Shown: positions 1 through 5,900 of the stretch, in pieces | Position numbering within the stretch: the stretch's first letter is position 1 | Layout of the letters: every line of letters begins with the position of its first letter | The notes under the pieces: generated by a model | Told to the model about the DNA's origin: nothing | The model's database searches: none | Seen by the model: only the letters and a program-made list of their open reading frames with translations | Position numbers and translations under genes: made by a program | Origin: Bacteroidota bacterium | GTDB lineage: Bacteria; Bacteroidota; Bacteroidia; Chitinophagales; Saprospiraceae | NCBI GenBank assembly: GCA_024280135.1 | Contig: JAJRQS010000113.1 | Location: 1-6,439, forward strand | DNA length: 6,439 nt | Direction: 5' to 3'

Positions 1-714
1 ATATTTGGTAACCAAAAGATTACGACCACAGACGAAGATATTTTTTCTTTTAATTTTAGCCCAAACCAATTTATGTTGACGGGTTATGTATTGGATGGTA
101 ATCACCAAGTCGTGAAGCATGCTGAGGTGGCACTTTATGAGGAAAATGGCAATGGAGAGTTAATATTTCTTACGGGAAAAACAGCACATGATGGAACGTA
201 TAAGTTTCCAATCAGAGCCAATAAAAACTATGTTGTAGAAATCGAAAAAGAAGGTTTTCCAGTTAGGGAGACACGAATCAATACCTTTGGAGAACAAAAA
301 GAATTAAAACTCATTAAGGACGTTGTCTTAACGGATGTGGATACTTATGAGACTGTGGCAGCAGCCGGCAGCTTACCAAAAGACAATATTGGGGCATCCA
401 TTGCTTCAGTCGATACAAAAACGAAAGGCCCTCGTAAAACACAAAAATATACCGTAGGAACGGTCTATAAGATCCAATTATCTTCTTCTACTTTGGATAG
501 CGATTTACATCATCGAAAATTTGGACGAATCAAGAATCTAGGAGAGATCGAGAAGAATTACATCCCGGCTAGAGACTTATACTGGATCATGCTTGGAGAT
601 TTTAGCGAGTATAAAGAGGCTATTAAAAGTTTAGCGAAAGTAAAGAATAGAGGTTTCTCAGATGCATATATTGTGAAATACATCAATGGAGAAAGAGTCG
701 GCGCAGGAAAGTAA
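1..714 (+). CDS. Envelope protein, 3' part: carboxypeptidase-regulatory-like domain plus SPOR-like C-terminus (5'-partial)
   Basis: The reading frame is open from base 1 to the TAA at 712-714, giving 237 visible residues, so the gene starts upstream. The methionine at 73 is internal, since 24 in-frame codons precede it. Window residues about 26-94 look like a carboxypeptidase-regulatory-like/CNA-B beta-sandwich: a G-Y-V-L-D-G start, a V-A-L-Y strand, then D-G-T-Y-K-F and V-E-I-E-K-E-G-F. A low-complexity linker follows at about 115-150. Residues about 154-232 resemble a SPOR domain, with YKIQLSSS, an LG turn, WIMLGDFSEYKEA and GFSDAYIVKYINGERV. SPOR domains typically bind denuded peptidoglycan glycans, so a periplasmic, possibly outer-membrane-anchored, protein is inferred. 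The missing N-terminal part could hold further beta-sandwich repeats, an OmpA-like domain or PD40 repeats; this cannot be decided here. Domain calls are by eye. The downstream terminator separates it from the transporter operon. Confidence 0.8.
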   Translation: MFGNQKITTTDEDIFSFNFSPNQFMLTGYVLDGNHQVVKHAEVALYEENGNGELIFLTGKTAHDGTYKFPIRANKNYVVEIEKEGFPVRETRINTFGEQKELKLIKDVVLTDVDTYETVAAAGSLPKDNIGASIASVDTKTKGPRKTQKYTVGTVYKIQLSSSTLDSDLHHRKFGRIKNLGEIEKNYIPARDLYWIMLGDFSEYKEAIKSLAKVKNRGFSDAYIVKYINGERVGAGK

Positions 715-720
715 GAGGAG

Positions 721-744
721 AATGATTCATTGTTACTTTTTTTT
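721..744 (+). terminator. Weak hairpin plus T-run behind the first gene
   Basis: AATG (721-724) can pair with CATT (728-731) across a 3-nt loop, and eight T residues follow at 737-744. The stem has only four base pairs, three of them A-T/T-A, and five bases separate it from the T-run, so it is at best a poor intrinsic terminator. The stronger structure at 762-790 is the better candidate for ending this transcript. Confidence 0.2.
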
Positions 745-746
745 GA

Positions 747-754
747 TATATTTG
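747..754 (+). promoter_or_regulatory. Bacteroidota-type -7 element TATATTTG, candidate promoter of the ABC operon
   Basis: TATATTTG matches the TAnnTTTG -7 consensus of Bacteroidota primary-sigma promoters exactly. A TTG at 730-732 could be the -33 element, but the 14-nt spacer is shorter than the usual 17-23. It is the only full match between the first gene and the binding-protein start at 841. Initiation would fall near 760, giving a leader of about 80 nt that begins with the 762-790 hairpin. The AT-rich setting makes a chance match possible. Confidence 0.4.
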
Positions 755-761
755 CATAGAT

Positions 762-790
762 AAATCCAAAACTTCGTTTTGGATTTTTTT
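762..790 (+). terminator. Intrinsic terminator between the SPOR-domain gene and the ABC operon
   Basis: An 11-bp stem pairs 762-772 (AAATCCAAAAC) with 776-786 (GTTTTGGATTT) around a 3-nt loop TTC (773-775). The 3' arm runs into an unbroken T tract at 784-790. This is a good rho-independent terminator for plus-strand transcription and probably ends the transcript of the gene stopping at 714. There is no comparable T tract for minus-strand transcription. It lies downstream of the promoter-like element at 747-754, so it may also act within the leader of the next operon. Confidence 0.75.
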
Positions 791-840
791 ATTCCCTTTT
801 TGCTCTAGCCTAATCGCCAAAGCGTTCTAAATCTAAATGT

Positions 841-2580
841 ATGTCGTACAAGCACATTGCCTTGATTTTGTTCGTTTTACTTTTAATCCGTTGTAAAACG
901 GATACGATTAAAACGGGTTCTAATACCTTGATTGTAAAAAGTGCCGTTGAAGCGGCAGGGCTTAATCCTGTTATTTCGGATGATGGGCCTAATCATCTTT
1001 ATGCAAAGCTATATACCACTTTAGTTAACTTTGATCCCACCACCACCCATCTTGTTCCATTATTGATAGACTCTTTGCCCCGCAGAGTAATTATCGATAC
1101 AGGTATTTACAAAGGGGATGTCGCCTATCAATTTACCATTAGAAATGAAGCGAAATGGACAGATGGACAACCTATTCTCATCGATGACTATGTCTTCTCG
1201 ATTAAGGTTGCGCTAAACAGAAAAATCATGAAGAATAAGTGGTTAAAATCACTAAGCTTTATTAAGGACATTATTCCGCTTGATACTCGATCCTGCCAAG
1301 TCATCTTAGATCAAGATCGTGCCAAAGCAGCAGCCTATTTTGCGGGATTTGAGTTATTGCCAGCACATCATTATGACCCGAATCATTTCCTAAAACCATT
1401 TGCTATCAAAAGATTTGTTGGAGCTAATTTTGATAAATTGGTGGCAGAAAATGAAAAAATTGAGCAATTTGCACAGGAATTTACCTCCGAAAAATACCTA
1501 AGGGATCCTGCTTACATCATGGGGGCAGGACCTTATAAGATAGTTAAATGGGATTTTAATGATAAAATTATTTTGACCAGAAAGGAAAACTATTGGGGAG
1601 CGAATTTATCAAATAAATATGCGTTATTGGCAGCAAAACCAGACACATTAATATACAAGCTCGTGAAGGATGATATCTCCACGGTTTCTTATCTAAAGAA
1701 TAAACAATTAGATTTGGTCACGGACCTTCCTGCCGATCAGTTTGTAAAATTAAAAAATGACCCCAATGTCAATTCCCTTTTCGATTTTTATACACCCAAA
1801 ACCAAAGACTACTATGTAATAGGGCTCAATAATCGCTTATCAAAATTAAGCAAACCCGTCCGAAAAGCTTTCGCAAAATGTATTGACATTGATGAATTAA
1901 TTGAAGTTGCTACAGAAGGGCTTGGAAAAAGAGTCAGAAGCCCCATTAATGAAATGTCCCCATATTTTGATACTTCTCTACAACTCATCAAGAAAAACCA
2001 TCAAGAAGCTAAAGAACTATTGGAAGAAGATGGATGGCTTGATAAAGACGGAGATGGAATTTTGGAAAAAGAAATTAATGGGAAGCAAGTCGATTTGACT
2101 TTAGATTTTTTGTGCGCAAGCTCGATTTCTATCTCAAAGACAATCTCCCCAATTATCAAAAAAGAAGCTGCAAAACTGGGTATAAAAGTCAATGTGGTTT
2201 ATGAAAACTGGGGAAGCATCGTCCAAAAATTATTAAATAGGCAGTTTGACATGGCATTGTTTCGCCTTTCTTCACCGCCTTTTGACTATCAACCATACAG
2301 CACCTGGCACTCTGACAATACAGGTAAAAATGGTAGAAACCACACAGGGTATAGTTCGCCAAAAATGGACTCTATTATCATGAACTTGGAAAACGTCAAA
2401 ACGGATCAAGAACGTAAAAAATATTACATTCAGTTCCAAAAGTTGATAGTAGAAGACCAGCCCATAGTGTTTTTGTTTTATCCCGTCAAAACGATTATTG
2501 TAAATAACCAATGGAAACCTTTAGTTTCGACCGTAAGACCTGGATATTTTGAAAATGCTTTTCAGCTGAAAAAGAAGTAG
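841..2580 (+). CDS. Peptide/nickel-type ABC transporter substrate-binding lipoprotein (SBP_bac_5 family, DppA/OppA-like)
   Basis: This 579-residue protein is the solute-capturing component of a family-5 ABC importer, probably for oligopeptides. It opens with a short basic-hydrophobic signal (residues 1-17) ending in LLLIRC, so Cys18 is the likely lipidated residue. The arginine just before the cysteine is atypical for a lipobox, while the following K-T-D resembles the charged start of Bacteroidota surface-lipoprotein export signals. Family hallmarks are LYTTLVNFDP near 57-66, FTIRNEAKWTDGQPILIDDY at 98-117 (the W-x-D-G-x-P signature), MGAGPYKI at 227-234 and GWLDKDGDGILEK at 398-410. It is somewhat longer than the usual 500-550 residues, with extra sequence around 190-222. 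It is the first gene of the operon, and the permease ATG follows its TAG after one base. No Shine-Dalgarno sequence is visible before the ATG. Family assignment is firm; the substrate (peptide, nickel or other) is not determined. Confidence 0.93.
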   Translation: MSYKHIALILFVLLLIRCKTDTIKTGSNTLIVKSAVEAAGLNPVISDDGPNHLYAKLYTTLVNFDPTTTHLVPLLIDSLPRRVIIDTGIYKGDVAYQFTIRNEAKWTDGQPILIDDYVFSIKVALNRKIMKNKWLKSLSFIKDIIPLDTRSCQVILDQDRAKAAAYFAGFELLPAHHYDPNHFLKPFAIKRFVGANFDKLVAENEKIEQFAQEFTSEKYLRDPAYIMGAGPYKIVKWDFNDKIILTRKENYWGANLSNKYALLAAKPDTLIYKLVKDDISTVSYLKNKQLDLVTDLPADQFVKLKNDPNVNSLFDFYTPKTKDYYVIGLNNRLSKLSKPVRKAFAKCIDIDELIEVATEGLGKRVRSPINEMSPYFDTSLQLIKKNHQEAKELLEEDGWLDKDGDGILEKEINGKQVDLTLDFLCASSISISKTISPIIKKEAAKLGIKVNVVYENWGSIVQKLLNRQFDMALFRLSSPPFDYQPYSTWHSDNTGKNGRNHTGYSSPKMDSIIMNLENVKTDQERKKYYIQFQKLIVEDQPIVFLFYPVKTIIVNNQWKPLVSTVRPGYFENAFQLKKK

Positions 2581-2581
2581 C

Positions 2582-4003
2582 ATGACTCGTTATGTACTCA
2601 AACGTTTATTGTTGTTGGTGCCAACTTTAATCATTATTTCGATGATTACTTTTGGTTTGAGTACGCTTACCTCTGGAGATCCTGTAGAACAAATGCTCGG
2701 CTACTCCATTTATGGAGATGAAATGACGCAACAGGAAGTCGATGCGAATCTAAAGCAATATCAACTAATTGCACAGCAGTATCACTACGATCTACCTTCC
2801 TTTTATTTTTCCATTTCGCCTGCCAATTACCCTGATACCCTACACCGAATCATTCCCCTTTCGGAAAAACAATATGTGACTCAATTATTAAAAATCTACG
2901 GGGATTGGTCAGCCATCGATAAGTATCAAAAATCTATTGCACAATGGAGGAATGACTTTCTCCAAAAAGAAAGAAAAACAAACAATTATTCCTCAATTAT
3001 TCATATACTCAATCAGCTCAATCAAGCTACATCCGAAATTGAAATTGAAAACTTACTGCAACAACTTTCTACTTTTGATGAAGAATGGACAACCGACCAA
3101 CCAGCTATCACCCATAAGCTGTTTGTAAAAATGAAATCAAGTAGCCGAAAAAAAATATTAATCCCTAAATTTACTTGGCATGGATTTAACAACCAATACC
3201 ACCACTGGTTTGGAGGTATATTGAAAGGAGATTTTGGTTATTCGTTACGAGATCGAAAACCAGTCATTCAAAAAATTTGGATGAGCTTGCCTAATACCCT
3301 CTGGCTAAATATTATGACCCTCATCATTGCTTTGGTTGCCGGAGTTGGCTTTGGTGTTTATATGAGTACGCATCCTGAAAATTGGGGAAGTAAAATACTA
3401 ATGACTAAACTTTACGCATGGTTGGCGATACCTTCCTTTTGGCTAGCCTCTTTATTTATTATTTTTTTGACTACTAATGACTATGGAGCCTGGACGAACT
3501 TATTTCCGTCTGGAGGTATCGGTTCTTTCCCCCCAGGAGCCTCTTTTTTAAAAAAAATAATGATTCGGTCAAGCCATTTATTTTTACCTGTATTGAGTAT
3601 GGTACTCCCGACCTTAGCCATTATTGCGATACAAGTGCGTAGAAGCCTTTCAGCAGAGCTACAAAAAACCTACATAAAAACAGCCGTCTTAAAAGGGGTT
3701 TCACATAGGTCTGTTGTTTGGAAACATGGTATGCGGAACGCACTGTTTCCGCTCATAACACTATTTGGAACGGTCTTACCAGGGCTGATTGGCGGTTCCG
3801 TTGCTATTGAATCTATTTTTAATATTCCAGGAATGGGACAATTATTATTAGTATCCATCGTCGGCAAAGATTGGCCAATTGTATTTGGAATTTTGTTAAT
3901 TACTGCGGTTTTGACTGTGATAAGTTTGTTGATAGCCGACTTACTCTATGCACGTTTAGATCCTAGAATTGATTTGACAGGAAAGCAATCTATCTATGAC
4001 TAA
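2582..4003 (+). CDS. ABC transporter permease, DppB/OppB type, with a large periplasmic insertion
   Basis: This is the B-type membrane subunit of the importer, forming half of the inner-membrane pore. The N-terminus MTRYVLKRLLLLVPTL leads into TM1 (about 9-29) and the family motif SGDP at 31-34. Further membrane segments lie near 238-260, 278-297, 332-352, 391-411 and 431-455. The expected motif before TM2, GGILKGDFGYSLRDRKPV, is at 211-228. The cytoplasmic EAA loop, which docks on the ATPase, spans about 359-390 with the conserved glycine at 372, followed by GGSVAIESIFNIPGMGQLL at 404-422. Typical DppB proteins have about 310-340 residues; this one has 473 because of roughly 130 extra hydrophilic residues (about 76-205) between TM1 and TM2, on the periplasmic side. 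It starts one base after the binding-protein stop, which suggests translational coupling, and its end overlaps the next permease by 8 nt. The family call is secure; the role of the insertion is unknown. Confidence 0.92.
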   Translation: MTRYVLKRLLLLVPTLIIISMITFGLSTLTSGDPVEQMLGYSIYGDEMTQQEVDANLKQYQLIAQQYHYDLPSFYFSISPANYPDTLHRIIPLSEKQYVTQLLKIYGDWSAIDKYQKSIAQWRNDFLQKERKTNNYSSIIHILNQLNQATSEIEIENLLQQLSTFDEEWTTDQPAITHKLFVKMKSSSRKKILIPKFTWHGFNNQYHHWFGGILKGDFGYSLRDRKPVIQKIWMSLPNTLWLNIMTLIIALVAGVGFGVYMSTHPENWGSKILMTKLYAWLAIPSFWLASLFIIFLTTNDYGAWTNLFPSGGIGSFPPGASFLKKIMIRSSHLFLPVLSMVLPTLAIIAIQVRRSLSAELQKTYIKTAVLKGVSHRSVVWKHGMRNALFPLITLFGTVLPGLIGGSVAIESIFNIPGMGQLLLVSIVGKDWPIVFGILLITAVLTVISLLIADLLYARLDPRIDLTGKQSIYD

Positions 4004-5234
4004 GCGCCAACCATATCCCAGTTTTTGGCGCAAGCTTTATACCCGCCTAAACAATAAACGAATTTTTAGATACGCTAAAAGATGGTTTTATCTACTCCTG
4101 TTTTTAGCGGTATTTGGAGGCTACATCGCAAATGATATCCCGTTATATTGCCAATACAATGGGCAAGTTCAATTTCCAATATTTCAAAAAACACTTTCCA
4201 GTTTTGGATACAGTACGCCTTTCAATGAAATGACAAATTGGGATGACGAGGCTTTTACTGCAAAGGTATATCCTATTATTCCTTATAGTGCTCGAGCGAT
4301 CGATTTAGCGAATAGTGGATTTAAATCCCCTTTCGGAAAGCAGCAAATTAAATCCTACCGATATCGCCATTGGTTAGGAACGGATCAGATAGGGCGAGAT
4401 GTTTTATCGGGCATGATCAGCGGTGCGAGGATTAGCATCCTAGTGAGTTTGATTGGGATGGGTATTGCGACCATCATCGGACTATTCCTTGGAAGTATGA
4501 GCGGTTTTTATGGAAACAGAAGGCTCAAATTTTCCTTTGGGCAAATGGCTTTTTTGAGTATCGGACTGCTTCTTTTTTCTTGGCTTTTTTATGCACTACC
4601 GATTTACTTTTCGGAAAATGGCATTGCTCAGTATCGAGCCATCGTTGGGTTGGGTCTTTTGGTATTGTTTATTCTTTTATGGAAAGTAGTACAACTAAAT
4701 CCTTTGGGAAAACAAAACATCTTCATCCCCATTGACTCCATGACAATTTTTAGTCTAGAGGCTTTTGGAGCGATACCCAAGCTTTTATTGGTTTTAGTCA
4801 TAGGAGCTTTATTTCCCCCTTCACTATTCGTGATTGCTTTTATTATTGGTATCACCCATTGGCCGAGCATTACAAGATTTACCCGAAGTGAAATGCTAAA
4901 AATAAAAGAAAAAGAATACATCCTTTCCGCTCAGATGCAACAGATACCCCAATACCTAATTTTGTTTAGGTATGCTTTGCCCAATGCGATTGGCCCCGCT
5001 TTGATTGTCATCATGCTGGGCATAGGAGAAGCGATAATGGTTGAAGCTTTTTTGTCCTTTTTAGGTTTTGGACTACCGGGAGATGTTGTTTCTTGGGGTC
5101 AGTTTTTGGCCGCTTCTCGACTACATTTTTCAGCTTGGTGGTTAGCTGTTTTCCCTGGCTTAGCTATTTTTCTGACTATCTATGCTGCAAATAAAATGGG
5201 CGAATTACTGATGGAAGAAATGGGTCAGAAATAA
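3996..5234 (+). CDS. ABC transporter permease, DppC/OppC type, with an insertion carrying two extra membrane segments
   Basis: This is the C-type membrane subunit pairing with the preceding permease. A cytoplasmic basic N-terminus leads to TM1 (about 30-47), then a periplasmic stretch of about 75 residues ending in the family signature HWLGTDQIGRDVLSGMISGA (125-144). TM2 is at about 145-167. Where DppC proteins normally proceed directly to the next core helix, residues about 174-256 are additional and contain two hydrophobic stretches (about 184-204 and 214-231). Core helices resume at about 262-286, 333-355 and 378-398. The EAA loop (about 297-332) keeps the LPNAIGP end, but the usual glycine is Gln316. 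The length of 412 compares with the usual 280-320 or so. Its ATG lies inside the end of the upstream gene, an 8-nt overlap typical of coupled genes, and GGAAAG at 3980-3985 could be a weak Shine-Dalgarno. It is the last operon gene before convergent smpB; no ATPase gene follows. Confidence 0.9.
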   Translation: MTKRQPYPSFWRKLYTRLNNKRIFRYAKRWFYLLLFLAVFGGYIANDIPLYCQYNGQVQFPIFQKTLSSFGYSTPFNEMTNWDDEAFTAKVYPIIPYSARAIDLANSGFKSPFGKQQIKSYRYRHWLGTDQIGRDVLSGMISGARISILVSLIGMGIATIIGLFLGSMSGFYGNRRLKFSFGQMAFLSIGLLLFSWLFYALPIYFSENGIAQYRAIVGLGLLVLFILLWKVVQLNPLGKQNIFIPIDSMTIFSLEAFGAIPKLLLVLVIGALFPPSLFVIAFIIGITHWPSITRFTRSEMLKIKEKEYILSAQMQQIPQYLILFRYALPNAIGPALIVIMLGIGEAIMVEAFLSFLGFGLPGDVVSWGQFLAASRLHFSAWWLAVFPGLAIFLTIYAANKMGELLMEEMGQK

Positions 5235-5276
5235 TCTTCAATCAAGTATGCTGATAAAAAAACGTATCGAAGCGTA

Positions 5277-5747
5277 CTACTCAGACCATTTATTCATCCG
5301 ATCCAAATCTCTCTTCGAGTCTTTTTCTTTTAGGCTGTGGCGTTTATCGTAAGATTTTTTCCCCTTTCCAAGTATGATTTGAACTTTGGCAAAACCTCTG
5401 TCAGAAATGTAAAGTTTGTAAGGAAACAAAGACATTCCTTTTTCGGTTATTTTTCTGTGAAGCTTTTTGAGTTCCTGCTTGCGCAAAAGGAGTTTTCGTT
5501 CTCTTCGCGTTTCATGATTGTTGATGTTGCCATGTGAATATTCACCGATGTATAGATTTTTGATAAAGAGTTCTGTCCCTTTAAAGTAGCAAAAAGAATC
5601 CGACATACTGACCAATCCCGAGCGAATGGCTTTTATTTCTGTCCCTTTGAGGATGATCCCCGCATCATATTCATCCAAAAAGAAGTATTCATGCTTCGCT
5701 TTTCGGTTGATGATTTGGATGTTCTTTTTTAGTTCAGGTTTCTTCAT
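5277..5747 (-). CDS. smpB: SsrA (tmRNA)-binding protein SmpB
   Basis: SmpB binds tmRNA and brings it to ribosomes stalled on mRNAs without a stop codon, so that trans-translation frees the ribosome and tags the unfinished protein; it acts in the cytoplasm. The 156-residue protein matches the family's usual length and is full length. Diagnostic motifs run in order: NRKAKHEY (14-21), AGIILKGTEIKAIRSG (29-44), SDSF (49-52), YSHGN (70-74), RRERKLLLRK (81-90) and GKGKKSYDKR (127-136), with a basic C-terminal tail KEKDSKRDLDR (140-150) that in the family enters the empty mRNA channel. The position corresponding to the tail histidine of the E. coli protein appears to be Tyr133, an aromatic substitution within the otherwise conserved KK-x-DKR motif. 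The minus-strand ATG at 5747-5745 is the only start that keeps the complete N-terminus. The gene is convergent with the ABC operon (42-nt gap) and divergent from the glucosaminidase gene. Confidence 0.97.
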   Translation of the reverse strand: MKKPELKKNIQIINRKAKHEYFFLDEYDAGIILKGTEIKAIRSGLVSMSDSFCYFKGTELFIKNLYIGEYSHGNINNHETRRERKLLLRKQELKKLHRKITEKGMSLFPYKLYISDRGFAKVQIILGKGKKSYDKRHSLKEKDSKRDLDRMNKWSE

Positions 5748-5760
5748 GGTCTATATATTA

Positions 5761-5773
5761 CGCCCAAAAGGCG
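5761..5773 (-). other. Short GC hairpin in the smpB leader
   Basis: On the minus strand CGCC (5773-5770) pairs perfectly with GGCG (5764-5761) across a 5-nt loop. If smpB initiates near 5779, the hairpin occupies most of the short leader and ends 13 nt before the start codon, where ribosomes load. It is not followed by a T tract, so it is not a terminator. With only four pairs it may be incidental. Confidence 0.3.
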
Positions 5774-5784
5774 AGAATCTGCGG

Positions 5785-5792
5785 CAAATATA
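5785..5792 (-). promoter_or_regulatory. Bacteroidota-type -7 element TATATTTG, candidate smpB promoter
   Basis: Read on the minus strand, 5792-5785 is TATATTTG, an exact TAnnTTTG match and identical to the element before the ABC operon. A TTTTTG run (5811-5806) could be the -33 element, but the 13-nt spacer is short. Initiation would be near 5779, giving a leader of about 30 nt before the smpB ATG. Confidence 0.55.
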
Positions 5793-5866
5793 CCATAAAA
5801 GCACGCAAAAACCCGCATTTTTGGAGAATCTAAGCGCTTTTATTTCCCTCTTTTCACATTAAAGAT

Positions 5867-5874
5867 TACCTTTA
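5867..5874 (+). promoter_or_regulatory. Near-consensus -7 element TACCTTTA before the glucosaminidase gene
   Basis: TACCTTTA matches TAnnTTTG at all defined positions except the last. No convincing -33 TTG lies at the expected distance upstream. If used, transcription would begin near 5880, leaving a leader of about 20 nt before the ATG at 5901. That would exclude the in-frame ATG at 5874, whose first base is the last base of the element. Confidence 0.3.
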
Positions 5875-5900
5875 TGCGTTACAACACAAATCAATACGCT

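Noticed and set aside
73..75. ATG at 73 as the true start of the first gene
   Set aside because: The same frame is open through 24 codons to the window edge, and the beta-sandwich begins right at this methionine with coding-like sequence before it, so it is an internal residue.
826..837. Tandem TCTAAA repeat just before the operon start codon
   Set aside because: Two imperfectly bounded 6-nt copies in an AT-rich leader are expected by chance and show no larger symmetry.
2041..2070. DKDGDGILEK in the binding protein as an EF-hand or dockerin calcium site
   Set aside because: A D-x-D-G-D-G loop after GW is a common feature of family-5 peptide-binding proteins and is not accompanied by a second EF-hand half, so no separate domain is called.
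2001..2192. Short minus-strand frame inside the binding-protein gene, and similar short frames within the permease genes
   Set aside because: These lie entirely inside well-supported genes in other frames and show no family motifs or start context.
5235..5276. Bidirectional terminator between the C permease and smpB
   Set aside because: There is an A7 run at 5256-5262 (T7 for minus-strand transcripts), but only a 4-5-bp imperfect stem can be formed near it, so a terminator cannot be supported.
5626..5862. Plus-strand reading frame antisense to the smpB start
   Set aside because: It overlaps the conserved SmpB N-terminus on the other strand, has no recognisable domain, and is best explained as a shadow of the real gene.
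5874..5876. ATG at 5874 as the start of the glucosaminidase
   Set aside because: It would add nine polar residues before the signal peptide and overlaps the candidate -7 element; 5901 gives a normal signal peptide. It is not fully excluded.
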